Positions 1 to 7,117 are shown, counted from the stretch's first letter. The stretch is 17,343 bases of DNA from Candidatus Bipolaricaulota bacterium (GCA_021163015.1 JAGGXO010000114.1:1-17343), one strand, 5' to 3'. The notes: a model not told the origin generated them from the sequence alone. A program made the numbers and translations.

Positions 1-1
1 C

Positions 2-127
2 TGTAAGAGGATCGTCGAGGAACACAAGGGGGAGATATGGGTGGAATCGGAGGTTGGAAAAGGGAGTACGTTCTACTTTACAATACCCAGGGCAGATGCC
101 AGGAGAGAGGTGGAATTAAATGCTTAG
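2..127 (+). CDS. Sensor histidine kinase, C-terminal fragment (cut by window start)
   Basis: The window opens inside a reading frame of 41 residues that ends at TAG 125-127. The visible part is the last piece of a HATPase_c domain: an IVEEHKGEIWVESEVGKGST stretch followed by FYFTIP. This is the usual end of an ATP-binding kinase domain, with the G2-box glycines (GKGST) that close over ATP. About ten charged residues follow. The sensor part lies outside the window, so the signal is unknown. The stop overlaps the start of the next response regulator by 8 nt, so the two are very probably a translationally coupled kinase/regulator pair. The family call is secure; anything more specific is not. 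Confidence 0.85.
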   Translation, partial: CKRIVEEHKGEIWVESEVGKGSTFYFTIPRADARREVELNA

Positions 128-557
128 CCAAGAAAAAATGAAGGTCCTTGTCGTTGAAGACAATGCTGATGATATTGCCATCATCAAGCGTGCCATGCGT
201 AAGAGCGAAATGAAGTGTGAACTGTATTTCGCCCGAGACGGGGAGGAAGCGATCGACTTCTTGTGGCACAACAAGAGCGAGTACGAAGATGCCCCTCGAC
301 CGGATCTGATTCTCCTTGACCTCAATCTGCCTAAGGTTGATGGCCTTGATGTTCTGGCGAAGATCAAGGAGGATGACAAGCTGCGGAGGATTCCAGTGAT
401 CGTCCTCACGATCTCGGAGCACGAGCAGGACATGATCAGAGCCTACGACAGTGGTGCCGCAAGCTACATGAATAAGCCCGTTGATTCTAAGGACTTCGAG
501 CGCCTCATTCAGACTGTTCAGGATTACTGGCGGATAGCACGTATCCCCACGGAGTGA
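120..557 (+). CDS. Single-domain response regulator, Rcp1-like
   Basis: This 145-residue protein is a lone receiver (REC) domain with no output domain. Visible landmarks are the acidic pair E13/D14, the phospho-acceptor D67 in LILLDLNLPKVDG, T97 in the VIVLT strand and K119 in the NKPVD turn. The longer loop before the acceptor aspartate and the KIKEDDKLRRIPVIVLT wording resemble the Rcp1-type regulators that partner phytochrome-like or PAS kinases. ATG 120 is preceded by AGGTGG and lies inside the end of the upstream kinase gene, so that kinase is the likely phosphodonor. With no DNA-binding domain it would act by protein contact or in a phosphorelay. A second start at M7 (position 138) is possible. 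Confidence 0.92.
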   Translation: MLSQEKMKVLVVEDNADDIAIIKRAMRKSEMKCELYFARDGEEAIDFLWHNKSEYEDAPRPDLILLDLNLPKVDGLDVLAKIKEDDKLRRIPVIVLTISEHEQDMIRAYDSGAASYMNKPVDSKDFERLIQTVQDYWRIARIPTE

Positions 558-907
558 TAGTCTATCGTCAAGAGTCGCGGTGGACATTTGACCCACGAAC
601 GATTGACCGGCGGGCTGTCCCCGCGTATTGAACGCGCGATGTGTGTAACACCTTTGCCCTCGTTCCATCTCTTGTGAGGAGCTACTCTGTCTCCAAGCTA
701 AAGACAAGGAGCAAGAGATGGGCAAAGCGGGCTTAGAATCGGGGGTTCGACTAACGAGCGAAGCTTGCTACCTCCTTACCAGTTATTGCCGTCTTCGAGA
801 GCGCGGCAAAACAAGACCATCCCTTTCTTCTCAATCACTACAGCCGCATGCTGTCCTTCGAGCGCTGATAAGAAAGATGCCGTAGGACAGCCAACGGTTC
901 TTACCCC
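558..907. other. Gene-free convergent region with inverted repeats; possible structured RNA
   Basis: No convincing gene lies between the response regulator and the minus-strand gene that converges on it. Open frames here lack a ribosome site and show no recognisable protein. Several inverted repeats are visible. GCGGG 610-614 pairs with CCCGC 620-624. CTTTGCCC 652-659 plus ATCTCTTG 667-674 pair with CAAGAGAT 712-719 plus GGGCAAAG 720-727, giving 16 bp with one 7-nt bulge. GCTGTCCT 850-857 pairs with AGGACAGC 884-891. I looked for tRNA, tmRNA, SRP RNA and RNase P RNA signatures and saw none. A small non-coding RNA on either strand is possible but unproven. Confidence 0.4.
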
Positions 908-955
908 GGGAAGGTGGGTGCTAGGCAGCAGACCCACCTTCCCTAGCCCCTTTCT
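908..955. terminator. Strong stem-loop, probable transcription terminator
   Basis: GGGAAGGTGGGT (908-919) is perfectly complementary to ACCCACCTTCCC (932-943), giving a 12-bp GC-rich stem with a 12-nt loop. On the plus strand it is followed by a modestly T-rich stretch, CCCCTTTCTT. It sits 18 bases beyond the stop of the minus-strand gene, between two converging transcription units. It could therefore end transcription from either side, although the minus-strand side has no T run. Its own direction is uncertain. Confidence 0.6.
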
Positions 956-960
956 TGGAC

Positions 961-1710
961 TCAGTTCTTTTCTCTCAGCAGATATGCATACACCTCTCTA
1001 GCCAGAGAGAGAGCTTGCTGACGCTTCGTATCATCAAGATCGATCCCCGCGAGAGAGGCAAGTTCCTGTGATTGTGGCAGCACGGCTGATGGGATGATCC
1101 CTTCAGTATAGGGAGCATCCTTTGGTCCGAGGAGGATATCCCGCAGGCTCAAATTGAGTCTGACAAGGTCTTTCTGCTTGAGGATCGTGCGCATGGAAAA
1201 CGCGACGGCAAACCTCCACTGCTCACTCCCAGCATAAGTATCGAGCGTTGATGAGAAGAGTCTTTCAAGTTCCTTGTTCTCATCAGATACTGCGACGAAG
1301 AAACCATCGTCTGCTGCCTGCTTGAGGGTATCAAGATCGACCTCAGGCAAAGACGCGATTGAGACTATCGTGTGGCTGTATGTTTGGCAGAACATATCAG
1401 TGGTCTGGCGTAGGTGGGCAACTCTTGTTACCTGTTCGATCCGCTGCGAATCTGTCTGGGTGATGATCTCTATCTGCAGCGAACTCAGCTTGCCCCGCAG
1501 GCTGGGACAGGCCTGTTCCAGATCGGGAGGGACAAGCACTTCCGTTCCGGAAAAGAGGAAGTTAGCATATGATTTGTATAGGGCGTAGAGCGGGGCAAAT
1601 GCGGAATATGCATCGGCAAAGGCCGAACCAACCGAGGCGGGAGAGGAGAGCGCACCCAACGCCATCAGCACACAGAGAAGTAGAGTAAGAAGCGACGTTT
1701 TCTCAGCCAT
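961..1710 (-). CDS. Putative exported protein of unknown family
   Basis: This 249-residue product has a clear N-terminal signal peptide: a short charged start (MAEK), a leucine/alanine-rich core at about residues 5-24, and a likely cleavage site after AFA near residue 32. The mature part is helical and charged, with no transmembrane segment and no motif I recognise. It holds only two cysteines, and the signal peptide has no lipobox at its cleavage site. The frame stays open far upstream, but that part overlaps the divergent gene and has no signal sequence. The ATG at 1710 is preferred because the signal peptide begins there. No Shine-Dalgarno site precedes it; instead a TACAAT box lies so close that the mRNA could be leaderless. 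Secretion is well supported, function is unknown. Confidence 0.7.
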   Translation of the reverse strand: MAEKTSLLTLLLCVLMALGALSSPASVGSAFADAYSAFAPLYALYKSYANFLFSGTEVLVPPDLEQACPSLRGKLSSLQIEIITQTDSQRIEQVTRVAHLRQTTDMFCQTYSHTIVSIASLPEVDLDTLKQAADDGFFVAVSDENKELERLFSSTLDTYAGSEQWRFAVAFSMRTILKQKDLVRLNLSLRDILLGPKDAPYTEGIIPSAVLPQSQELASLAGIDLDDTKRQQALSLAREVYAYLLREKN

Positions 1711-1716
1711 AGATTC

Positions 1717-1744
1717 ATTGTAGCCAACACAGACCCATGGACAA
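1717..1744 (-). promoter_or_regulatory. Putative sigma-70 promoter of the exported-protein gene (leaderless)
   Basis: Read on the minus strand, TTGTCC (1744-1739) and TACAAT (1722-1717) are 16 bp apart. The expected transcription start, seven bases after the -10 box, falls on the A of the ATG at 1710. That fits the lack of a ribosome site there. Confidence 0.5.
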
Positions 1745-1875
1745 GGTATGCACGCCGCACTCGGTGGAGGGATCTGCTGACACTGATAAGGTCTTCTTCG
1801 GTACCTTTTCCGGTTTCCAAGCGTGGTGCTGCTCAGTGATCGGTGTCCGGGCTCGATGTCGGAGCTTTCATCCCT

Positions 1876-1903
1876 TTGTCCTTCGCGGCAACGTACGCTT
1901 AAT
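1876..1903 (+). promoter_or_regulatory. Possible promoter of the isomerase-like gene
   Basis: TTGTCC (1876-1881) and CTTAAT (1898-1903) are 16 bp apart, with the same -35 sequence and spacing as the divergent promoter. The ATG at 1907 starts only four bases later and has no Shine-Dalgarno site. The transcript would start at or very near the start codon. The -10 match is poor, so this is weak. Confidence 0.3.
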
Positions 1904-1906
1904 CCT

Positions 1907-3121
1907 ATGGATAAGATCGAAATCATCACGCGCGCATCACAGCTGCATGGCAAGCAGGAGATGGATCGGCTCAAGCAAAGGATCATTGCCGACATTGCTG
2001 CAGCCGGTAAGCTGAACTTGGAAGAGACACAGTTTCCCTCAGGTGAGGGAGTGTCAGCCATCCTTGTCCTCACCGGAGGGGTGGAACGGGAAGTACTGAA
2101 GGTGGCGTCGCAGATGCCTTCTCCGATCATCCTTATTGCTCATCCCGCACAGAATTCTCTTCCAGCTTCGCTGGAAATCCTTGCGCGCATTCGCCAGGAT
2201 GGAGGGAACGGAGAGATCCTCTTTGGAACCGCTGATGTGATTGCCGCCGGTCTCGAGAGAGAGCTGCGCATCAATTCGGCATGGGAGGCACTGCGCTTCA
2301 GCCGTGTAGGGATGATTGGAGAGCCCTCAGATTGGCTCGTGGCAAGTGATGTTGATCGTGCGTTTCTCAAGGGACAAATTGGAATCGATCTTGTCAATGT
2401 GTCAATCGACGAATTGGTGGAAGAGACAGCCGCGCGAAAACCGAGTCGGAGTGCTATTGGGACGTTCACAAAGCGAGCACAGCGCGTTGAGGAGCCGAGT
2501 AAGGCCGATCTGAGCGAGAGTGTCGCTATTTACGAGGGCTTGCGGTCGATAGTGGACAAGTATCGCCTCTCTGCGTGCACTGTCCGGTGCTTCGACCTTG
2601 TGGAGCGGCTGCACAACACCGGTTGCTACGCTCTGTCACGTCTGAACGACGAACAGGTTGTTGCAGGGTGTGAGGGCGACATGCAGGCCATGTTCTCTAT
2701 GTATCTTGGATCCCTCGTCTCCGGCGGAGCCACGTTTATGGCCAACATCGCCTCCATTGACACGAATGAGCGGAAGCTGATCATCGCCCACTGTACCTGC
2801 CCTCTGTCCCTCTCTGCGGGCTTTGTCATCCGCAGTCACTTTGAGTCGGGCCTTGGTGTAGGGATTGCTGCGCAGATCCCACCCGGTCCTTGCACCCTGT
2901 TCCGCCTAGGTGGAGATAGGCTGAATCGGCTCTTCGTGCGCGAAGGGACGATCACAGGATCGCTGGCGCGCGAGGATCTCTGCCGCACACAGGTGACACT
3001 GTCGATCGATGGATCGCTAGAACCTCTCCTTTCGTCTCCCTTGGGCAACCATCACGTTCTCATTCCTGGTCATCATCGTGATGCGATAGAGCGATTCTTC
3101 GAACGTTTCCTCGCTCAGTAG
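1907..3121 (+). CDS. L-fucose/L-arabinose isomerase-like protein
   Basis: The 404-residue protein has the layout of the standalone fucose-isomerase-like family. An N-terminal alpha/beta part (about 45-165) carries GMIGEPSDWL (135-144) and the IGIDLVNVSIDEL strand (158-170). A C-terminal isomerase-like part carries CEGDMQA (255-261), an ANIASID strand (279-285) and IAHC (293-296). E256, D258, D285 and H295 are candidate metal or catalytic residues by analogy with the E/D/H set of aldose-ketose isomerases. Family members are often annotated as sugar isomerases without a proven substrate, so no sugar is claimed. The frame stays open upstream to 1823, but MDKIEII is where family-like sequence begins. 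No sugar kinase, aldolase or transporter lies beside it, so it cannot be placed in a known catabolic operon. Confidence 0.75.
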   Translation: MDKIEIITRASQLHGKQEMDRLKQRIIADIAAAGKLNLEETQFPSGEGVSAILVLTGGVEREVLKVASQMPSPIILIAHPAQNSLPASLEILARIRQDGGNGEILFGTADVIAAGLERELRINSAWEALRFSRVGMIGEPSDWLVASDVDRAFLKGQIGIDLVNVSIDELVEETAARKPSRSAIGTFTKRAQRVEEPSKADLSESVAIYEGLRSIVDKYRLSACTVRCFDLVERLHNTGCYALSRLNDEQVVAGCEGDMQAMFSMYLGSLVSGGATFMANIASIDTNERKLIIAHCTCPLSLSAGFVIRSHFESGLGVGIAAQIPPGPCTLFRLGGDRLNRLFVREGTITGSLAREDLCRTQVTLSIDGSLEPLLSSPLGNHHVLIPGHHRDAIERFFERFLAQ

Positions 3122-3266
3122 CCTATCCAAGCGGGCGGATTTGACGACATATCGTTAAGCCAGATTCTTGGCGGCCAAGTCACAGGAGTAGGAAGTGGCA
3201 GCCTGCCGCTGAATCCGGCACCCTTGCATCTTCTTGCCTTACAGTCATTGCCTTGGCGGCGTGGGG

Positions 3267-3295
3267 TTGTCGCAAAGCACGTTGCGGGCTACTAT
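3267..3295 (+). promoter_or_regulatory. Probable sigma-70 promoter of the DUF3467/kinase/regulator unit
   Basis: TTGTCG (3267-3272) and TACTAT (3290-3295) are separated by exactly 17 bp. The expected start is near 3302, leaving a short leader that contains the AGAGGTGAG ribosome site before ATG 3323. It is the best-formed promoter seen ahead of the long plus-strand gene run and may drive the two-component genes. The other ~200 bp of this gap hold only a small CTTGG-CGG-CCAAG hairpin (3167-3179). Confidence 0.55.
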
Positions 3296-3322
3296 CAGCA
3301 CCAACCATAGAGAGGTGAGAAG

Positions 3323-3601
3323 ATGCCCAATAGAGAAATGCAGATCACAGCCGATAATGAAACTCGCCGTGGAGCCTATTCCAACCTTGCACTGATCTCA
3401 CACCGCAAGGAGGAATTTGTCATAGATTTCTTGTTTATCGATCCTCAATCACAGACGTCCGAGGCTGATCAGGCCCTCCTCGCCTCGCGGATGATCCTCA
3501 ATCCGGGGCACATGAAACGACTGTACCAGGCGATCGGGGAGAACATCCAGCGTTACGAGAAGAACTTCGGCAAGATCGTACTGCCGCCGAAACTGAAATA
3601 G
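3323..3601 (+). CDS. DUF3467 family protein
   Basis: This 92-residue protein matches the DUF3467 pattern along its whole length: a GAYSNLALISHRKEEFVIDF core (17-36), a variable loop, then MILNPGHMKRLYQAIGENIQ (57-76) and YEKNFGKI near the end. Family members are small cytoplasmic proteins of unknown function, often found beside regulatory or membrane genes. A strong AGAGGTGAG site precedes ATG 3323. The stop is only nine bases before the GTG of the histidine kinase, so the two are cotranscribed and probably translationally coupled. That makes an accessory role in this two-component system a reasonable guess, though unproven. Confidence 0.85.
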   Translation: MPNREMQITADNETRRGAYSNLALISHRKEEFVIDFLFIDPQSQTSEADQALLASRMILNPGHMKRLYQAIGENIQRYEKNFGKIVLPPKLK

Positions 3602-3610
3602 GGCAATACT

Positions 3611-4858
3611 GTGGTGAAGGAAAAGGGAACCTTCCCAGAACTGAAACACACCATCCTGAAGACGATCTTCGCGCGGCGGATCACTTTGGGTGCATTCGCT
3701 GCGGTTGCGTTGATCGTCATGCCAATTGCGGGGATCAGTTGGTTCAACCCCCTGTTCTACGCGCCGCTTGCTTGGTTCTTGATTACATTTCCGTTTCAGT
3801 ATCTTGTGAAGAGACAGAACGATGAGACGGCGCTTCACTGGATTCATGCCGCATACTTCATTACCGAGGCTGTTGTGATCAGTCTGTTTGTCTATCTTAC
3901 TGGCGGAAGTCATTGGATTGGGAATACATTTTATATATTTACTGTCATGTATGCCAACTTTTTTTTACCAGAAACACAAGGATACCTTGTCACTGGCCTG
4001 GTGGTTATCTTGTACGCGTTGGTCGTGATGCTTGAGTATTTCGGGATACTTCCGCATCGCACACTGTTCCCAGGGATGGGTCTCGCCCATACGGGGCTAT
4101 CCTACAACTTGGCAACAATCCTTGTTGGCACGGCAACGATCTATGGAGTGCTTACCTATACGGTGCGCTCATTCACCAACATCTATCAGACCAAGAACGT
4201 GGTTCTGGATAGACAGCGTGAGAGGCTCTCTGAGCTTTCCTTGCGGCTCGTATCCGTGCAGAACGAGGAGCGACAGCGCATTGCGCATGAATTGCACGAT
4301 AATCTTGGCCAGTCGCTCGCTGCGGTCAAGCTCCAACTGGCAGCTGCAAAGGGTGATGTGGACGAGGAACGTTCGCAGGAGATCTTGGCAATTCTCGATC
4401 ACGCAATCGGCCAGACCCGTACCCTTGCCCATTCACTAAGGCCGCCGCTTCTCGATGACCTTGGGTTGGGTCCTTCTGTCAGACGACTCGCTCAGATGAT
4501 GGAGGAAGGGACGAATCTACGGGTGATCACCGACTTGGAAGATAATTCCCGCCTCGACTCGAACATGGAGAGTCTCCTGTTTTATGTCATTAGGGAGGCA
4601 CTGGCTAACATCGAGCGACACGCACGAGCACATCGTGCCAAGGTTATCCTGCACAGGAGCGATGACTCGGTCATCGTGAGCGTGGAGGACGATGGGATCG
4701 GCCTTCCTCCGGGCAAGCCCTTCGGGCTCGGCCTGCGTGGAATCGAGGAGAGAGTTGAGCTGGTGGGAGGGAGCATGAGTATCGTCTCATCTCCTGGACA
4801 AGGGACGAGAATCACCGTGGAGGTGCCCTATGTCAAGGGTGCGCTTGGCGATTGCTGA
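3611..4858 (+). CDS. Membrane-bound NarL-type sensor histidine kinase (HisKA_3)
   Basis: This 415-residue kinase has an N-terminal membrane region with about six hydrophobic spans (roughly 27-45, 47-66, 78-98, 104-119, 124-146, 163-185). A coiled-coil linker (190-220) follows, then a HisKA_3 dimerisation domain with EERQRIAHELHDNLGQSL (219-236), and a HATPase_c domain with the N box around N333, DDGIGLP (360-366) and GLGLRGIEER (372-381). H229, in the ELHD of the H box, is the likely phosphorylated histidine. There is no large periplasmic or PAS domain, so the membrane part itself is the likely sensor. The start is GTG 3611, with GTG 3614 as an alternative, after AGGG. The 3' end overlaps the next regulator by 29 nt, which identifies that regulator as its partner. 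Confidence 0.92.
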   Translation: MVKEKGTFPELKHTILKTIFARRITLGAFAAVALIVMPIAGISWFNPLFYAPLAWFLITFPFQYLVKRQNDETALHWIHAAYFITEAVVISLFVYLTGGSHWIGNTFYIFTVMYANFFLPETQGYLVTGLVVILYALVVMLEYFGILPHRTLFPGMGLAHTGLSYNLATILVGTATIYGVLTYTVRSFTNIYQTKNVVLDRQRERLSELSLRLVSVQNEERQRIAHELHDNLGQSLAAVKLQLAAAKGDVDEERSQEILAILDHAIGQTRTLAHSLRPPLLDDLGLGPSVRRLAQMMEEGTNLRVITDLEDNSRLDSNMESLLFYVIREALANIERHARAHRAKVILHRSDDSVIVSVEDDGIGLPPGKPFGLGLRGIEERVELVGGSMSIVSSPGQGTRITVEVPYVKGALGDC

Positions 4859-5414
4859 TGATCACGCGCTTGTTCGCGCCAGCTTGGAGAGGCTCTTTCT
4901 TGGCTATCCTCAAGTAGATGTCGTCGGAACGGTGTGCAGCGGTTCAAGAGCGATTGCTCTGGCAGAGAAGCTTAAACCTGATGTCTTCCTCCTCGATATC
5001 GTCATGCCCGGTCTCGATGGGTTGCAGGCAATTCCGCGAATACAAGAGGCTTCTCCATCAACGCGTGTGCTCATCATCTCTATGCATGATGAGCCAGAAT
5101 ACCTGCAAGAAGCGATTTCTCGTGGGGCAAGTGGTCTTATCTCCAAAGCAGCATCCCCTGAGGATCTATTCCGGGCGATAGAGGCCGCTGCCAGGGGGGA
5201 AGTGATGCATGTATCAACCCTGCTGACCAAGCGTGAACGTGAGGTTCTTACGCTCATCGGCCAAGGCAAGACGGGCGAAGAGATCGCCTTACACCTCTCT
5301 ATTAGTCAGAAGACCGTTGAGCACTATCGCCAACAGTTGATGGGAAAGCTTCAGATTCACACCGAAGCTGGGCTCGTGGCGCATGCACGGCAATTAGCAA
5401 TTACTGCCAGTTAG
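4830..5414 (+). CDS. NarL/LuxR-family response regulator (kinase partner)
   Basis: A 194-residue regulator with an N-terminal receiver domain (acidic D10/D11, phospho-acceptor D56 in VFLLDIVMPGLDG, S84, K106) and a C-terminal LuxR-type helix-turn-helix (about 132-190) with LTKREREVLTLIGQGKTGEE and SISQKTVEHYRQQLMGKL. It binds DNA when phosphorylated. ATG 4830 has a GGAGGTG ribosome site that lies within the end of the kinase gene, and the two genes overlap by 29 nt, so it should be the cognate partner of the kinase. The linker between domains is short (about 20 residues). Targets are not visible from sequence; the downstream hopanoid genes are the obvious candidates. Confidence 0.93.
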   Translation: MSRVRLAIADDHALVRASLERLFLGYPQVDVVGTVCSGSRAIALAEKLKPDVFLLDIVMPGLDGLQAIPRIQEASPSTRVLIISMHDEPEYLQEAISRGASGLISKAASPEDLFRAIEAAARGEVMHVSTLLTKREREVLTLIGQGKTGEEIALHLSISQKTVEHYRQQLMGKLQIHTEAGLVAHARQLAITAS

Positions 5415-5471
5415 TACATTTGCCCTATTTTCCGTCTTGCTGTTCGACTGTACACTTCATAGGATCGAAAC

Positions 5472-6095
5472 ATGAAAGGAATACGGGTGGTGCTTGCTGA
5501 TGATCACACATTGGTACGGCGGGGGCTTTCTTCCTTGCTTGCTGCAGATGGCTCAATATCTGTTGTTGGGGAAGCGGGGGATGGGCGTGAACTAGCCCGC
5601 AAGGTGAAGTCACTCCAGCCTGATATCGCACTTGTCGATATCTCGATGCCGCTCTTAAACGGGCTTGATGCGATGCTCAAGATCCAGAGGGGCTCGCCGG
5701 GAACGAGGGTGATAATCCTTTCGATGTTTTCAGATGAAGCGTACATCGCGCAAGCATGGGACCACGGTGCATGGGGGTACGTTCTCAAGGATGAAGCACC
5801 GGAGCAGTTGATCAAGGCAATCCATGCTGTGGCTTCTGGAGAGAAGTGTTTTCCTGTGGATCCCATGCCCGCTGTGATACACGATCCGCTCAGCCCGCGC
5901 GAGCGGGAGGTGTTGCAGCTTATTGCTGAGGGTAAGAAGAATAGTGAGATCGCTGATGTAATGATGAGAAGCTTACACACGGTGCGCAATCACCGCGCAC
6001 GGTTGATGATGAAGCTAGGGGCGCACAGTGCTGCTGAATTGGTTCGTGCAGCGGAGAAGCTTGGTGTTGTGAGACCGGCTTCTCCCAAAGGATAA
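5472..6095 (+). CDS. NarL/LuxR-family response regulator at the head of the hopanoid operon
   Basis: A 207-residue paralogue of the preceding regulator, with receiver landmarks D10/D11, D56 in IALVDISMPLLNGLD, S84 and K106, and a LuxR-type HTH (about 138-198) containing LSPREREVLQLIAEGKKNSE and SLHTVRNHRARLMMKL. It starts at ATG 5472 after an AGGATC site. It has no kinase of its own here, so it may share the upstream kinase or receive phosphate from elsewhere. The 57-bp gap before it holds a TACACT box (5451-5456) without a clear -35, so a separate promoter is possible. Its stop is two bases from the prenyl synthase start. The paralogous pair suggests duplication followed by division of labour. 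Confidence 0.93.
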   Translation: MKGIRVVLADDHTLVRRGLSSLLAADGSISVVGEAGDGRELARKVKSLQPDIALVDISMPLLNGLDAMLKIQRGSPGTRVIILSMFSDEAYIAQAWDHGAWGYVLKDEAPEQLIKAIHAVASGEKCFPVDPMPAVIHDPLSPREREVLQLIAEGKKNSEIADVMMRSLHTVRNHRARLMMKLGAHSAAELVRAAEKLGVVRPASPKG

Positions 6096-6097
6096 AA

Positions 6098-7117
6098 ATG
6101 AGAATACCGCAGATTCTGATGTTGTATGGCGATATCCTTGAAAAGGGTCTCCAAGAGGCATTGAGTGATCCAATTTCCGCTGATGGATCATCCCACGATG
6201 CTGGTCCACTTTATCCGACACTGCGCTACCATGTGGGTTTGTGCGATGAGAGAGGGCGGCCGGTGAAGGCGCTGGGAAAGATGCTGCGGCCATCGCTTCT
6301 TCTGTTTACCGCGCAGGAACTGGGCGCAGACATGGAGAGTGCGCTTCCCGCGGCCATTGCCTTGGAGCTGGTGCACAACTTCTCACTGATTCACGATGAC
6401 ATCCAAGACCATGATGAACTCAGGCGTGGTCGGCCAACAGTATGGAAGCTCATCGGCGTTGCGCAGGCGATCAACGCCGGAGACCTAATGTACTCCATTG
6501 CGACAAGAAAAGCTCTCCTTGCTGGAGCGGACGCCGCAGGTGTGATCATCGATGCAGCGACAACAATGATCGAAGGACAGGGGCTTGATCTAGCTTTCGA
6601 GGATCGCTGGATTAATGTGCAGTCCTACATCGACATGATTGACAAGAAGACCGGGGCCCTTGTTTGCTGTGCATTTCGCGCTGCGGGAATCATTGCACGT
6701 ACGGAGCAAGCCACCATCGATCTGCTAACTTCACTTGGGATGGCGTTGGGGAGAGCCTTCCAGATCAGGGATGATCTGCTCGGCATATGGGGTGATGGCG
6801 ATTTAACTGGGAAGCTACAGGGGTCCGACATAAGGCGGAAGAAGAAGTCCTTCCCCGTAGCACTCATTACACAAGAAACAAATGAGGAAGGGAAGGCACT
6901 TCTGGAAAGTGTATACGCCCAGGAGAGAATTTCAGATGATGATGTCGCGCGTGTGATCGCGCTGATGGGCAGTCTTGATGTGAAAGAGAGAGGAGAGGCG
7001 GTTGTTGAGGGGCATCTCAAAGAAGCTAGAGAGCACCTTGAACGCTTGCCATTATCAAAGAAAGGAAAAGAACTGATGGATGAATTGATCGTGTACTTGG
7101 CGAGGAGGGAAAAGTGA
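6098..7117 (+). CDS. Short-chain polyprenyl diphosphate synthase (FPP/GGPP synthase type)
   Basis: This 339-residue trans-prenyltransferase condenses IPP with allylic diphosphates. The first aspartate-rich motif is HDDIQDHDE (99-107; D100, D101, D104) and the second begins DDLLG (225-229). GKMLRPSLL (60-68) and KKTGAL (183-188) are the usual substrate-binding elements. The first motif has no two-residue insertion and a phenylalanine (F95) sits five positions upstream. That pattern is typical of archaeal-type GGPP synthases, not of ordinary bacterial FPP synthases, so chain length is uncertain. Context argues for FPP, because the operon's squalene enzymes need it. ATG 6098 follows AAAGGA, two bases after the regulator stop; the 3' end overlaps hpnH by 4 nt. 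Confidence 0.92.
   Translation: MRIPQILMLYGDILEKGLQEALSDPISADGSSHDAGPLYPTLRYHVGLCDERGRPVKALGKMLRPSLLLFTAQELGADMESALPAAIALELVHNFSLIHDDIQDHDELRRGRPTVWKLIGVAQAINAGDLMYSIATRKALLAGADAAGVIIDAATTMIEGQGLDLAFEDRWINVQSYIDMIDKKTGALVCCAFRAAGIIARTEQATIDLLTSLGMALGRAFQIRDDLLGIWGDGDLTGKLQGSDIRRKKKSFPVALITQETNEEGKALLESVYAQERISDDDVARVIALMGSLDVKERGEAVVEGHLKEAREHLERLPLSKKGKELMDELIVYLARREK

Noticed and set aside
78..725. 215-residue open frame on the minus strand across the first response regulator
   Set aside because: It is antisense to a clearly conserved receiver domain and its translation matches nothing recognisable. It is a shadow of the regulator gene that runs on into the non-coding gap.
558..907. A tRNA, tmRNA, SRP RNA or RNase P RNA gene in the gene-free region
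   Set aside because: GGGGGTTCGACT near 740-751 recalls a T-arm or tmRNA 5' end, but the flanks do not pair and no acceptor stem, tag frame or conserved RNase P/SRP motif was found.
765..1001. 78-residue plus-strand open frame in the gene-free region
   Set aside because: It has no ribosome site and low-complexity composition, crosses the 12-bp stem-loop and runs into the opposing gene. It is not credible as a gene.
1711..2130. Upstream extension of the minus-strand exported protein (up to 389 residues)
   Set aside because: The extension overlaps the divergent isomerase-like gene and would bury a well-formed signal peptide. ATG 1710 is the sensible start.
3122..3322. A riboswitch or terminator ahead of the DUF3467 gene
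   Set aside because: Only a 5-bp hairpin at 3167-3179 and a promoter were seen. No known riboswitch motif or T-run terminator could be supported.
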